64,000 nt of DNA from NCBI GenBank assembly GCA_048498035.1, contig JBEHYT010000011.1, positions 1 to 64,000 of the forward strand, given 5' to 3'. The notes below the pieces were generated by a model. It saw nothing but the letters and a program-made list of their open reading frames with translations, made no database searches and was not told where the DNA came from. The translations under genes and the position numbers were made by a program. The number at the start of each line of letters is the position of its first letter. Within the stretch, counting starts at the first letter, position 1. Below are positions 16,814 through 27,090 of the stretch, piece by piece. Origin of the DNA: CADEDV01 sp048498035. GTDB lineage: Bacteria > Bacteroidota > Bacteroidia > Chitinophagales > Chitinophagaceae.

Positions 16814-17866
16814 TCAGGTCGATAACTGCTGCCGGGCCCGCACCCGGGGATTCATTACATAAAACCAGGCTGGTGGTACCAACGCCAGCAACATCATGCC
16901 TGGATAGCCAGTAGGCATTTGCGGAGCATCACTGTGATGCCGTAACACCTGGTATTTACGGCTGGCAAGATAATGGTGATCACTGTGGCGGCTTAATTCA
17001 AACAACATCAGGCGACCTACAATATGATCACTATTCCAACTATGTTGCGGCAACGCGCGTTCATATTTTCCATCTCCAAGCGATTTGCGCTGTAAGCCGT
17101 AATGTTCAATATAATTAACGGTTTCCAGTAACAATATTCCAATGCCGGCTGCCAGCAGGAAATAAACTGTTATCAGCCAGTTGAACAGGAGAAAAATAAT
17201 TGCCACAAAAGCAAGCTGTATCAAATGGTACAGGATCATTTCATTGGAAAAAGAGAAAACCGGCTTGTTCTTTTTTCGCTGTTCACGGTTTGCAATCTGC
17301 CAGGCACTGAAATAACTGTTGATAATACTCCGGAAATAAAACTGGTATACCATTTCGCCATAGCGCGCACTGGACGGGTCTTCCGGCGTAGCCACCCGCT
17401 TGTGATGTCCCTTGTTATGTTCAATAAAAAAATGCATATAGAGCGAGGTCAGCAGCAGCGACCGTGCAAGAAATTGTTCCACTTTATTGGTACGGTGGCC
17501 CAACTCATGACCAACATTAATACCAAACGTACCGCATAGCAACCCCATAGTCCATATCCGGCCGATGATATCAATTATAGACAGGCCGGGTTGTTGCATG
17601 CTCAACAGAAACTTCGCCAGTAAGACAAACTGTAACGGCACTATTATATATAGAAAATAATCATATATTTTATTTCTTCGCGCCAGTTCTTCTTCGGCGG
17701 CATCCAGGTTAGATGGGTTAGGAGGCAGGATTAGTTCAGATAAGGGGATAAGTACCCATGCATACAGCAGCGCACACCAAACCGGCCAGCCGGTGGTGCT
17801 AAAAGCCCAAAATGCACCTGCATAAACCAGCAGGGGCGACAGGTATTTGAGCGCTTTTGTCGTCAT
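16814..17866 (-). CDS. AlkB-type membrane-bound di-iron alkane 1-monooxygenase
   Basis: 350 residues with about six membrane helices and the histidine clusters that hold the di-iron centre: HELGH (His120, His124), HNKGHH (His150, His154, His155), and HSDHH (His294, His297, His298). NYIEHYG at about 251-257 is the AlkB hallmark. AlkB enzymes hydroxylate the terminal carbon of alkanes with electrons from rubredoxin. In non-hydrocarbon-degrading Bacteroidota the natural substrate is unclear, and other lipids are possible. No rubredoxin gene is nearby. The ATG at 17866 is chosen over an upstream TTG at 17893; a -7 element TATTTTTG lies 24 nt before it. Confidence 0.88.
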   Translation of the reverse strand: MTTKALKYLSPLLVYAGAFWAFSTTGWPVWCALLYAWVLIPLSELILPPNPSNLDAAEEELARRNKIYDYFLYIIVPLQFVLLAKFLLSMQQPGLSIIDIIGRIWTMGLLCGTFGINVGHELGHRTNKVEQFLARSLLLTSLYMHFFIEHNKGHHKRVATPEDPSSARYGEMVYQFYFRSIINSYFSAWQIANREQRKKNKPVFSFSNEMILYHLIQLAFVAIIFLLFNWLITVYFLLAAGIGILLLETVNYIEHYGLQRKSLGDGKYERALPQHSWNSDHIVGRLMLFELSRHSDHHYLASRKYQVLRHHSDAPQMPTGYPGMMLLALVPPAWFYVMNPRVRARQQLST

Positions 17867-17890
17867 ATAGAAAATTGGGTTAATCCCAAA

Positions 17891-17898
17891 CAAAAATA
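17891..17898 (-). promoter_or_regulatory. -7 element TATTTTTG of the alkane monooxygenase-like gene
   Basis: Exact TAnnTTTG match on the minus strand, 24 nt before the chosen ATG. It lies over the alternative TTG start and so argues against that start. Confidence 0.5.
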
Positions 17899-17989
17899 AG
17901 CGTAGTTTTTTAGCGTTATTATAAAGATTTAGCCCCGCCTGGTTAAACTTCCCTGGTTCTCAATAGTCTGAAAATAAAATCGTAGCCTG

Positions 17990-19468
17990 ATGTCACTCTC
18001 TAACCAGCTCAAAAACCAGCACCTCCTCTGGCGTGCCGGTTTTGGCCCTGCCGTGGAACAATTGGCAGACCTGGATCGCTACACTCCCAAACAATATTAT
18101 AAAGCCCTTGTAAAAGCGTCTGACCGCAAACCCGAGTACATTGATATTGCGGACGACTATTTGAAAGGTCTTGTTATGGGTGTGCAGGAAATCGGTCGCC
18201 AACAGCGCAAGCAAATGGATGCTGACCAGCGAAAAATGGTACAGCAAAAAAATCGGGAAGGTGTCCGGAACCTGAACATGTACTGGATGCATGAGATGGT
18301 GAACACCGGTTCCCAGCTTCGCGAAAAGATGGCTTTCTTCTGGCATGGGCATTTTGCCTGTAGAAACCTGAATGTTTTTTACCAGCAGGGACTGCTGGAC
18401 GTAATACGACGCAATGCATTGGGCAATTTCCGGGATTTGCTGCGCGAAGTTTCGAAATCAGCAGCCATGCTGAATTTCCTCAACAACCAGCAGAATAAAA
18501 AAGACCATCCCAATGAAAACTTTGCCCGGGAAGTGATGGAATTGTTTACACTCGGCAGGGGAAACTATACCGAACATGATATTAAAGAGGCCGCCCGGGC
18601 TTTTACCGGTTGGGGTGCCAACCTGCAGGGAGAATTCCAGTTCAGGAAATTTCAGCATGACACAGGCACTAAAACTGTACTTGGCAAAACGGGCAATTTT
18701 GATGGTGATGATGTGCTGGATATTTTATTGAATGAAAAGCAATGCGCTGAATTTATTTCGCGCAAGATCTATCGCTTTTTTGTAAATGATGATCTGGATA
18801 CGCAAAAAGCCGACTGGCTGGCAGATCGTTTTTATAAAAGTAATTATGATATTGGCGCATTGATGGAGGATATTTTTACAGCCGACTGGTTTTATGATCC
18901 TAAAAATATCGGTTCAAGGATCAAATCACCGGTGGAATTGCTGGTCGGTATCCAGCGTATGCTGCCGATGAAATTGGAAAATGAAGAAGCCCTGATGGTA
19001 TTGCAGCGGGTGTTGGGTCAGTTGCTGTTTTACCCGCCCAACGTTGCGGGCTGGCCGGGTGGTAAGTCCTGGATCGACAGTTCTTCATTGATGATGCGGA
19101 TGCGCATCCCGAAACTGATCAATGATGTGGATGAAATGAACGTAAAGCCAAAAGATGATGATGATGTGATGATGGGAAGAAAAGATAATGGTCAGCCAAA
19201 CGTCGGTGGCGGTGGAAAGAAAGGATACGGTCCTCCACAACGTGGTCAGCAGATCAACGCCAACGTCGACTGGAATCAATACGTAAAGGCATTTGCGGCC
19301 ATTCCTCGGGAACAATTGGTGGCTTCGCTGTCCGATACACTCTTGCAGGTAAAATCCAGCGTCAGCAATTCCCTGATCACACAGTACTCAGATGCTGACA
19401 CGCGTGATGCATTTGTGAAGACAGCTACGCTGCAAATTATGAGTACCCCCGAATATCAATTGTGCTAA
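17990..19468 (+). CDS. DUF1800 domain protein
   Basis: 492 residues, with the DUF1800 pattern throughout: LLWRAGFGPAVEQL at the N-terminus, LREKMAFFWHGHFA, NPN-E-NFAREVMELFTLG, and ARAFTGW. A low-complexity acidic then Gly/Lys-rich segment (about 383-420, including DDDDVMM and GGGGKKGYG) interrupts the C-terminal part. DUF1800 and DUF1501 genes are almost always adjacent, and the pair is thought to act together, but no biochemical function is established. No signal peptide is evident. It is followed after 46 nt by the DUF1501 gene. Confidence 0.9.
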   Translation: MSLSNQLKNQHLLWRAGFGPAVEQLADLDRYTPKQYYKALVKASDRKPEYIDIADDYLKGLVMGVQEIGRQQRKQMDADQRKMVQQKNREGVRNLNMYWMHEMVNTGSQLREKMAFFWHGHFACRNLNVFYQQGLLDVIRRNALGNFRDLLREVSKSAAMLNFLNNQQNKKDHPNENFAREVMELFTLGRGNYTEHDIKEAARAFTGWGANLQGEFQFRKFQHDTGTKTVLGKTGNFDGDDVLDILLNEKQCAEFISRKIYRFFVNDDLDTQKADWLADRFYKSNYDIGALMEDIFTADWFYDPKNIGSRIKSPVELLVGIQRMLPMKLENEEALMVLQRVLGQLLFYPPNVAGWPGGKSWIDSSSLMMRMRIPKLINDVDEMNVKPKDDDDVMMGRKDNGQPNVGGGGKKGYGPPQRGQQINANVDWNQYVKAFAAIPREQLVASLSDTLLQVKSSVSNSLITQYSDADTRDAFVKTATLQIMSTPEYQLC

Positions 19469-19514
19469 TAAACTATCGTTCCGGCCGAAAGGCCGGTACA
19501 ACAAAATAATTTTT

Positions 19515-20714
19515 ATGGTTATCAAACGGAAGGAATTTATACAGGTAGGATCGCTGGCTACTGCCGCAATGATGCTGCCGAAATTTCTGAAAGCATTTGA
19601 ATCACCGTCCATGGTACCCATGGGAAATAAGGTGGTTGTTGTTTTGCAACTGAGCGGGGGGAATGATGGCCTTAATACCGTGATCCCCGTGCGCAATGAT
19701 CTGTACTACAAGGCGCGGCCTAAACTGGGTATTGTTCGTGAAAAAGCCTTATCCGTAACTGATGAAGTAGGTCTTAACCCGGCGCTTACCGCGTTCAAAG
19801 ATCTTTATGATGATGGCAGCCTGGCCATCCTGAACAATGTGGGTTATCCCAATCCGGATCGTTCTCACTTCCGGAGTATGGATATCTGGCATACCGCCAG
19901 CCAGAGCAGTGATTTCTGGACCAACGGCTGGGTAGGCCGCTACCTGGACGCCCAATGCGTGGGGTGCGATAAACCCACACAAGCCATTGAAATAGACGAT
20001 GTGCTCAGTCTCGCGCTGAAAGGTGAACACGTAAAAGGCATTGCTGTAAAAGATCCGAAACGATTATACGGAACTGCCAATGAAAAATTTTTCCGGGATG
20101 TGATGAAGAATCACCCATCTGGAGATGGAGAACAGCCGGTTGACTACCTGTATAAAACCATGGCGGAAACGCTGTCGTCTGCAGATTATATCTTCAAGCA
20201 AAGTCGCCTTCATCCTTCCGGTGCTGAATATCCCAAAACGGATCTCGGGAATAGTTTAAAAACAATTGCTTCGCTGATTTATTCAGAGATTAATACAAAA
20301 GTATATTACGTTTCACTCGGTAGTTTCGATACACACATCAACCAGGAACAGCAGCAGCAACGGTTGTTTACGGAGATGAATGATGCGGTAAAAGCATTTG
20401 TGGCAGACCTTAAGGAGCAACACCGATTTGATGATGTGTTATTGTTTACGTTTTCTGAATTTGGTCGCCGTGTAGAGCAGAATGCAAGTAATGGAACGGA
20501 TCATGGCACTGCCAATAATATGTTTCTCATCAGCGGCGGATTGAAGCGTAAAGGTGTGCTGAATGCGATGCCCAACCTGGCTGATCTGAATGAAGGCGAT
20601 TTGAAATACAACGTGGATTTCAAAAATGTATATGCTACGGTGTTGAACAAATGGCTGAATGCGGATGATGAGAAGATCCTTGCAAGAAAATATGAGTACC
20701 TCGACTTTATTTAG
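19515..20714 (+). CDS. DUF1501 domain protein
   Basis: 399 residues of the DUF1501 family, related to the alkaline phosphatase/sulfatase fold. The N-terminus (VIKRKEFIQVGSLATAAMM) resembles a twin-arginine-type signal with Lys-Arg-Lys in place of RR, suggesting export. Family motifs are LQLSGGNDGLNTVIPV, NVGYPNPDRSHFRSMDIWHTA, and FSEFGRRVEQNASNGTDHGT. It is the second gene of the DUF1800/DUF1501 pair. A small hairpin (CCGGCC, GAAA, GGCCGG) lies in the 46-nt spacer. A strong terminator follows at 20741-20773. Confidence 0.9.
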   Translation: MVIKRKEFIQVGSLATAAMMLPKFLKAFESPSMVPMGNKVVVVLQLSGGNDGLNTVIPVRNDLYYKARPKLGIVREKALSVTDEVGLNPALTAFKDLYDDGSLAILNNVGYPNPDRSHFRSMDIWHTASQSSDFWTNGWVGRYLDAQCVGCDKPTQAIEIDDVLSLALKGEHVKGIAVKDPKRLYGTANEKFFRDVMKNHPSGDGEQPVDYLYKTMAETLSSADYIFKQSRLHPSGAEYPKTDLGNSLKTIASLIYSEINTKVYYVSLGSFDTHINQEQQQQRLFTEMNDAVKAFVADLKEQHRFDDVLLFTFSEFGRRVEQNASNGTDHGTANNMFLISGGLKRKGVLNAMPNLADLNEGDLKYNVDFKNVYATVLNKWLNADDEKILARKYEYLDFI

Positions 20715-20740
20715 TCCGTACGAGTTAATATAAAGCAAGA

Positions 20741-20773
20741 ACCCAGTCTTTTCGGACTGGGTTCATTTTTTTA
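20741..20773 (+). terminator. Intrinsic terminator of the DUF1800/DUF1501 operon
   Basis: GAACCCAGTC pairs with GACTGGGTTC across TTTTCG, followed by ATTTTTTT on the plus strand. It also separates this operon from the convergent OPT gene. Confidence 0.85.
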
Positions 20774-20786
20774 GACGATTAAGTTG

Positions 20787-22817
20787 TTAGGCAGTTGCTT
20801 TCTTTTTTGAAATCGCTACGCGATAAAGTATAAAGCACATCATGGCAAAGAACGCTACGCCCAGTAAATGATAATTCCCCGTGCCGATGGAGTGAACGAT
20901 ATTCTCTTCCATATTGATGGCATTCATACCCGATTCAAAAAATACGGTTAGTACGGCAGCCAATACACCAAACAGGGCGCCGCCCGCCACCAGCCCGGTT
21001 GCAAACAAGTTTCCTTTTCGAAGATCCTCTTCTTCTTCCAGCGCTGCGGCGTTTTGTTTTTTGAGACGTTTATCGGCAACACCCCGTATAAATCCACCAG
21101 CAAAAATGGGTAGTGTAGTGGCAAGAGGGAGATAGGTACCTACCGCAAAGCTGAGTGCATTTATTTTACACAATTCCAGTACCACGGCAATAAAAATGCC
21201 CACCATTACAAACTGCCAGTCGAGATTATGATCCTGTATACCCCGGATAATGGTTGCCATCAGGTTGGCCTGCGGAGCCGTGTATTTTTCGCCAATAGCA
21301 TGGTGTATACCCTGTTTTAACATTTCTGCCGTTGGTGTGTCAAGTATTTTAACCGTCCAGCCAACTACTACCGCAGATACGATTACTCCAACAAATAATG
21401 CAAGTTGTTGGTATTTTGGCGTAGCACCAATAAGATAGCCGGTTTTAAGATCCTGGGAAGTAGCGCCGGCATTAGATGCTGCAATACAGATCATACCGCC
21501 TACCACCAGGGCCATCGGCTCATAAATTTTTCCGGTCCAGCCCACCCCCATAAATACCAGGCAGGTAGCCATGATAGTGGCAATGGTCATTCCGCTTACG
21601 GGATTATTACTGGAACCAATCAGGCCCACGATACGGGATGATACAGTAACAAAAAAAGCTCCGAATATGATTACGAGAAGACCCAGCAAAAGTCGGCTGC
21701 CGATATTGTCACCGGGAATGATGGGAAGGCAGGCCATGATTATGATCAGCGCCAGCGAACCGATCGCTACTACTTTCAAACTAAGATCACGATCTGTTCT
21801 TGCTGTGGTAGCGGCAATGCCGCCCTTATTTTTTACAGAGCCGATACTTTCTTTAAATGCGGATACAATGGTGGGAATTGTCTTGATCAGTGTAATAAAA
21901 CCACCTGCTGCAACGGCGCCGGCGCCAATTACCCGGATATAAGCCCTGTAAATAGCTTCAGATGAATCTGCAAATGTGTGGGAAACAGCATCCCAACCAA
22001 ATTTGTCGGGGTTAAGTCCCAACTTTACTATTTGTGCGTGCACGGTGTCGCCTGGCACAAGCGTTGCCAGCAGGGGAATCAATACAAAACTACTGAGTAT
22101 CCCACCTGCTACAAGAATGCTGCTGATCCGTGGTCCGATGATATAACCCACACCCAGGTATTCAGGAGTAATTTCACCGCTTAAACGCGCTGCCGGCAGG
22201 TATTTGTTTTTGATGGAGGTAACATATTGCGGTACATCAGCAATAAAATGAAAAATCTTCTGAAACGTTGCATACAGAACAGCAACACCAATTCCGAGAA
22301 ACGCCGGTTTGGCCAGGTCACCACCTTTTTGTCCCGCTTTCAACACGGAAGCGCAGGCTGTTCCCTCGGGATAGGGCAGCGTAGCATGTTCCTTTACGAT
22401 CAACGACCGGCGTAGCGGTATCATCATCAGTGTTCCAAGAATGCCACCCAGCAGCGCCAGGATCATGATGGTGATGTAGTTAAAATAATCTTTGCTGGTA
22501 GGAGAGGAAAGAAAAAGAAATCCCGGAAGCGTGAATACAACACCCGCAGCAATACTTTCTCCCGCCGAGCCGGTTGTTTGAATAATATTATTTTCGAGAA
22601 TGGTTGTTTTCAGAAACATTTTTCCCAATGCAATAGCAAGTACTGATACGGGAATGGAAGCCGAAACAGTAAGACCGGCCTTAAGGGCCAGGTAAACTGT
22701 GGCTGCGCCAAAGATGAGACCGAAGATAGCGCCGACAATTACCGATTTGAATGTAAACTCCTTCATTTTAAGGTCGGCCGGAACGAAGGGTTTGAACGCT
22801 GGTTTTTGTTCTGCCAT
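20787..22817 (-). CDS. OPT-family oligopeptide transporter
   Basis: 676 residues with 14-16 membrane helices. The N-terminus (FTFKSVIVGAIFGLIFGAATVYLALKAGLTVSASIPVSVLA) and the stretch PYPEGTACASVLKAG are typical of bacterial OPT proteins. These are proton-coupled importers of oligopeptides or metal chelates such as siderophore-like iron complexes. The C-terminal helix ends in basic residues. It lies next to the POT transporter in the same direction (113-nt gap), but a strong terminator between them indicates separate transcripts. Confidence 0.93.
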   Translation of the reverse strand: MAEQKPAFKPFVPADLKMKEFTFKSVIVGAIFGLIFGAATVYLALKAGLTVSASIPVSVLAIALGKMFLKTTILENNIIQTTGSAGESIAAGVVFTLPGFLFLSSPTSKDYFNYITIMILALLGGILGTLMMIPLRRSLIVKEHATLPYPEGTACASVLKAGQKGGDLAKPAFLGIGVAVLYATFQKIFHFIADVPQYVTSIKNKYLPAARLSGEITPEYLGVGYIIGPRISSILVAGGILSSFVLIPLLATLVPGDTVHAQIVKLGLNPDKFGWDAVSHTFADSSEAIYRAYIRVIGAGAVAAGGFITLIKTIPTIVSAFKESIGSVKNKGGIAATTARTDRDLSLKVVAIGSLALIIIMACLPIIPGDNIGSRLLLGLLVIIFGAFFVTVSSRIVGLIGSSNNPVSGMTIATIMATCLVFMGVGWTGKIYEPMALVVGGMICIAASNAGATSQDLKTGYLIGATPKYQQLALFVGVIVSAVVVGWTVKILDTPTAEMLKQGIHHAIGEKYTAPQANLMATIIRGIQDHNLDWQFVMVGIFIAVVLELCKINALSFAVGTYLPLATTLPIFAGGFIRGVADKRLKKQNAAALEEEEDLRKGNLFATGLVAGGALFGVLAAVLTVFFESGMNAINMEENIVHSIGTGNYHLLGVAFFAMMCFILYRVAISKKKATA

Positions 22818-22881
22818 GCAGTTGATTTTGTGAATGGAAGATAAGAAAAGTCGAATTATCCTAAGGGAGGATAGTTAGAAT

Positions 22882-22906
22882 AAAAAAAAGGCAGCCGCGG
22901 CTGCCT
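22882..22906 (-). terminator. Intrinsic terminator of the POT transporter gene
   Basis: GGCAGCC and GGCTGCC form a tight stem extended by AA/TT. On the minus strand it is followed by TTTTTTTT. Confidence 0.88.
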
Positions 22907-22929
22907 TAACTATTGTCATCGTGATTTTT

Positions 22930-24609
22930 TTATGCCGATCCGGTTCTTTCCTTTACTACCCGGTTTAGCCACTTCAATAATGTAATCATCACAAGTGTCG
23001 CAACTACTGCGGCAATAAAGGTGATGAGGAAAAACACCTTTTTGTCTACAAATGAATCCCAATAGCCAGCCAGGATACCCGCAAGTTTACCGCCAATGGC
23101 CGTGGCAAGGAACCAGCCACCCATCAGCAAAGCTGTGAACCGTTGCGGTGCCAGCTTTGATACCAGCGAAAGTCCGAGTGGACTGATACAAATTTCACCA
23201 ATAGTAAATACTGCATAACTTCCGATCAGCCACCATGAAGAAACTTTATTATGATAAATGTCGGTTCCCATTACGGCAAACACCATCACCAGCGACGACA
23301 ATCCGGAAATTAATAATCCCCAGGCGATCTTTCCAGGTGTGGTAGGCTCTTTCTTTCGTCTGCGCAGCCATCCGAAGAGTGCGACCAGCGGCACCGTAAA
23401 TATTACGATACAGGCCGGATTCACCGATTGGAAAAGTTCGGGATTAAATACTTTCAGCGTTTCACCATCAGCGGGCCATTGGTCTTTCGGCAGATTTTTA
23501 AGATATGGATCAACAGATATTTCGTTTACTTCACGCCCATCCACTATTACCGGCCTGAAATATTCATCCAGGGCTGGTTGTGAATCCTGTATTGGTTTGT
23601 TTGTGATGGTTTGAAGCAGGTACACTTTGTCTGCCGGTTTCTCCAGTGCAGCAGGGGCGCTGCGTTCTGTATAACTATTTGCCCAAATAGTGAGGGACGT
23701 TGAATTCTGGTTGTAGATAACCCAGAAAATAATAGACATTCCAAAGATCACCAGCAATGCCTTGATCGATTGCTTATCTTCCGAAACACCCGCCTTTTTG
23801 ATCATCGAGATATAAAAGATAACGATGGGGATACAGGCAAACATAAACGCATCATTGGCGTCACTTCCAAAGATATTGCCCGGTATAAACCATCCAAGTG
23901 CACCTGCAATCAATGCCGGTAAAAACACAATTCGCAAAATACCGCCTACCGACATATCCCCCGGCTGCGCCGGTTTTTTTACATCAGCATATTTAACGTA
24001 TTTGGAAAAGATAGCCAGTGAGATCAGGCCCAGTATCAATCCGCCGCCAGCCGCACCAAAGGCTGCTCCCCAGCCATATTTATTACGAAGAATAGCTGCG
24101 GCAAAATTGCAGATCAATGCCCCGATGTTGATACCCATGTAGAAAATATTGAAGGCCGAATCTTTCATGGGTTTCAAATCCTCCCGGTTATAGATGTTGC
24201 CAAGTAGCGTGGAGATATTCGGTTTAAAGAAACCATTCCCGATAATCACAAGAAACAACGCCGTAAACATCAGGACCAGGTTATGCTGAACCGCGAGGAG
24301 TAAATATCCTGCAGCCATCAAGGTACCGCCAATAAAGATCGAATTAATGTAACCCAACAGGCGATCGGCCAGAAGGCCTCCGAGAAATGGTGTCAGGTAC
24401 ACGAGGGCGATAAACGTTCCAACAATTCCATTTGCTTCCGCATTGTTATAACCCCAGCCTCCGCGAAGGGTATCGTTTAAATACAGGAACAGGATACCTA
24501 CCATCAGGTAGTAGCCAAAGCGTTCCCACATTTCCGTGAAAAATAATACATAAAGTCCCTTCGGGTGCTTGCCCAGCTTTTCCTGGGGTATTGCCGCGGG
24601 TTGATTCAT
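22930..24609 (-). CDS. Proton-dependent di/tripeptide transporter (POT/PTR family)
   Basis: 559 residues in the major facilitator fold with 12-14 helices. The POT signature is clear near the N-terminus: FFTEMWERFGYYLMVGIL with the ExxER proton-coupling motif as E-M-W-E-R-F-G-Y-Y. GNGFFKPNIST and FNIFYMGINIGA follow. It imports di- and tripeptides with protons. A soluble insertion of about 90 residues between helices (about 310-395, ending in DGETLKVFNPE) is seen in Bacteroidota homologues. The adjacent OPT gene also imports peptides, suggesting growth on peptides. Confidence 0.94.
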   Translation of the reverse strand: MNQPAAIPQEKLGKHPKGLYVLFFTEMWERFGYYLMVGILFLYLNDTLRGGWGYNNAEANGIVGTFIALVYLTPFLGGLLADRLLGYINSIFIGGTLMAAGYLLLAVQHNLVLMFTALFLVIIGNGFFKPNISTLLGNIYNREDLKPMKDSAFNIFYMGINIGALICNFAAAILRNKYGWGAAFGAAGGGLILGLISLAIFSKYVKYADVKKPAQPGDMSVGGILRIVFLPALIAGALGWFIPGNIFGSDANDAFMFACIPIVIFYISMIKKAGVSEDKQSIKALLVIFGMSIIFWVIYNQNSTSLTIWANSYTERSAPAALEKPADKVYLLQTITNKPIQDSQPALDEYFRPVIVDGREVNEISVDPYLKNLPKDQWPADGETLKVFNPELFQSVNPACIVIFTVPLVALFGWLRRRKKEPTTPGKIAWGLLISGLSSLVMVFAVMGTDIYHNKVSSWWLIGSYAVFTIGEICISPLGLSLVSKLAPQRFTALLMGGWFLATAIGGKLAGILAGYWDSFVDKKVFFLITFIAAVVATLVMITLLKWLNRVVKERTGSA

Positions 24610-24756
24610 ACAGCGATTTTTAGTTTATTAATCGGGTTTGGCGATATGAAGCAACCAAAATACAGAAAAATGACCATTCGTTGATTTTCTTAACCATCTT
24701 TAACCCCTGTAACCGATCTTCGCAGCGCCAACCCTTTAAACAGACCATAACCAGTT

Positions 24757-26043
24757 ATGAAGATCCTCCTGCTCGGCTCCGGCGGCCGTGAACATGCCCT
24801 GGCCTGGAAATTGAAACAAAGCCCCTTAACCAGTGCCCTTTTTATTGCCCCAGGCAACCCCGGAACTGCCCTGTGTGGTACCAATGTGCCTATTGCACTC
24901 AATGATTTCGAAAAACTGGGTGCATTCTGTATCCATGAAGGTATTGAACTGGTGCTGGTAGGCCCGGAAGAGCCACTCGTTAATGGCATCTATGATTACT
25001 TCAAATCCAACCCTGAACTCAGCTCCATTCGCTTCATCGGCCCATCCAAAACCGGCGCACAATTAGAAGGAAGCAAAGCATTCGCGAAGGAATTTATGCT
25101 CCGCCACCAGATCCCTACCGCTGCCTACCGCGAATTTACCCTTGCCAACTACCAGGAAGGCATTAGCTACCTGGAACAACATACTTTACCCATCGTTATC
25201 AAAGCCGATGGACTTGCCGCAGGTAAAGGCGTCGTTATCTGCCAGGATCACCAGGAAGCATTGCAAGAATTTGAACAAATGATCCAGGCCTCAAAATTTG
25301 GCGATGCGAGCAAAAAAGTAGTTATTGAAGAATTTCTCACCGGCGTAGAACTAAGTGTATTTGCACTTACCGACGGCAAAAATTATTGTATCCTTCCCGA
25401 AGCAAAAGATTATAAACGCATTGGTGCAGGTGATACCGGACTCAATACCGGCGGCATGGGTGCCATTAGCCCCGTACCATTTGCAACCACAGATTTCATG
25501 CAGAACGTAGAAGAAAAAGTGATCAAGCCTACTATTCGCGGACTCGAAGCTGAAAAGATCAATTATACCGGCTTCGTCTTTTTCGGGTTGATCAATGTAA
25601 AAGGTGAACCATTTGTAATTGAATATAATTGTCGCATGGGCGATCCCGAAACGGAAGTGGTGATGCCAAGACTGAAAAACGACCTGGTGACATTGCTGGT
25701 AGCAGCCGCCGACGGACAGCTTACCGGAGTAAAAATTGAGCATGACCCGCGCGCTGGCGCAACTATTGTTGCCGTTAGCAAAGGTTATCCGGAGGAATAT
25801 GAAAAAGGATTTGAAATAAGCGGTCTAAACGCGAATTATGGAACAGACCGGCTGGTTTTCCAGGCCGGCACAAGCATAAAAGACGATGTCGTTGTTACCA
25901 GTGGCGGTCGTGTTTTATGTGCTACTGCATTAGAAGCCGACCTTGACTCTGCGCTTATCGCCGCACGGCAGGTGTTGGGTCAACTGCATTTCGACGGTAT
26001 GTATTTTCGCCCCGATATCGGTTACGAGTTTGTGAAACAATAA
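24757..26043 (+). CDS. purD: Phosphoribosylamine--glycine ligase (GAR synthetase)
   Basis: 428 residues. It catalyses the second step of purine synthesis, joining glycine to phosphoribosylamine with ATP. The N-terminal ILLLGSGGREHALAWKL is diagnostic, followed by an ATP-grasp domain (VIKADGLAAGKGVVIC; NTGGMGAISP; EYNCRMGDPETEVVMPR). The length is normal. The tryptophan dioxygenase gene follows after 9 nt and is probably co-transcribed, although the two pathways share no direct step. Confidence 0.97.
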   Translation: MKILLLGSGGREHALAWKLKQSPLTSALFIAPGNPGTALCGTNVPIALNDFEKLGAFCIHEGIELVLVGPEEPLVNGIYDYFKSNPELSSIRFIGPSKTGAQLEGSKAFAKEFMLRHQIPTAAYREFTLANYQEGISYLEQHTLPIVIKADGLAAGKGVVICQDHQEALQEFEQMIQASKFGDASKKVVIEEFLTGVELSVFALTDGKNYCILPEAKDYKRIGAGDTGLNTGGMGAISPVPFATTDFMQNVEEKVIKPTIRGLEAEKINYTGFVFFGLINVKGEPFVIEYNCRMGDPETEVVMPRLKNDLVTLLVAAADGQLTGVKIEHDPRAGATIVAVSKGYPEEYEKGFEISGLNANYGTDRLVFQAGTSIKDDVVVTSGGRVLCATALEADLDSALIAARQVLGQLHFDGMYFRPDIGYEFVKQ

Positions 26044-26052
26044 CGATTTGCT

Positions 26053-27090
26053 ATGGAAGTTCATTATCACGACTATCTCCAGCTTGACCAGATCCTCAAT
26101 GCGCAATTGCCGGAGAGTGAAAAAAAAGGAATTGAAGCACATGATGAAATGCTGTTTATCATCATACATCAATCCTATGAGCTTTGGTTCAAACAATTGC
26201 ACTATGAAATTGATTCAGTGCTCGGCATCATGGCAAAACCCGCGCTGAATGATAATTCACCGGAACTGCAAACCATCGTACATCGCCTTAGTCGCTGCAT
26301 TACCATTTTGCGTGTGCTGGTACATCAGATAGACATCCTGGAAACAATGACGCCGATGGACTTTCTCGACTTTCGGGATTTGCTTCGACCTGCCTCCGGT
26401 TTTCAAAGCTGGCAGTTTAAGGAATTGGAAGCTAAACTGGGTTTGAAGTTTGAACAGCGTCATGGAAAAGAATACTACACATCACAGTTAAGACCCGGGC
26501 AGGTAGAACTTATCAAAAAAGCGGAATCTTCGCTTTCATTATTACAACTTGTAAACACATGGCTGGAGCGGATGCCATTTTTTGAAGATGCGTCGCTGTG
26601 GACAAACTTTCAAAATTCCGGTTCAAATAGTGATGTGCCTGTTTTCTGGCAGGAATATTTTGAGCGTTATCGTCAAAGCCTGGCAGATGCCGAACAGGGA
26701 AACCTCGCAGCTTTTAAACAGGTTTTTTTTGAAGGAGAAGAGCAAACCCGAACACTTAGTGCGCGTGCGTGCCGCGCAGCCGTTTTTATTACACTTTATC
26801 GCGGCTATCCCGTATTGCAACTTCCGTTTCAATTGCTGAATGGATTATTGGAAATTGATGAGCAATTAAGTTCGTGGCGGTATCGCCATATGAATATGGT
26901 GCACCGGATGATCGGGTCCCGCATTGGAACAGGAGGAAGTACCGGTAAAGATTATTTACGCGCTGCGGCCGACAAACATTATATCTTTCGGGAATTGGCG
27001 CAACTAAACAGCTTTTTAATTGAGCGAAGCCGTTTGCCTGAATTGCCAAGAGCGATTGAACGTAAATTGGGCTTCGCGCATGGCGAATAA
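26053..27090 (+). CDS. kynA: Tryptophan 2,3-dioxygenase
   Basis: 345 residues. A haem enzyme that opens the indole ring of tryptophan to N-formylkynurenine, the first step of the kynurenine pathway. Family features are YHDYLQLDQILNAQ, EMLFIIIHQSYELWFKQ, FQSWQFKELEAKLG, and, near the C-terminus, WRYRHMNMVHRMIGSRIGTG with the haem-ligand region and the substrate-binding GTGGSTG. It follows purD by 9 nt. No kynureninase or formamidase gene lies in the window, so its product may feed NAD synthesis or degradation elsewhere. Confidence 0.95.
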   Translation: MEVHYHDYLQLDQILNAQLPESEKKGIEAHDEMLFIIIHQSYELWFKQLHYEIDSVLGIMAKPALNDNSPELQTIVHRLSRCITILRVLVHQIDILETMTPMDFLDFRDLLRPASGFQSWQFKELEAKLGLKFEQRHGKEYYTSQLRPGQVELIKKAESSLSLLQLVNTWLERMPFFEDASLWTNFQNSGSNSDVPVFWQEYFERYRQSLADAEQGNLAAFKQVFFEGEEQTRTLSARACRAAVFITLYRGYPVLQLPFQLLNGLLEIDEQLSSWRYRHMNMVHRMIGSRIGTGGSTGKDYLRAAADKHYIFRELAQLNSFLIERSRLPELPRAIERKLGFAHGE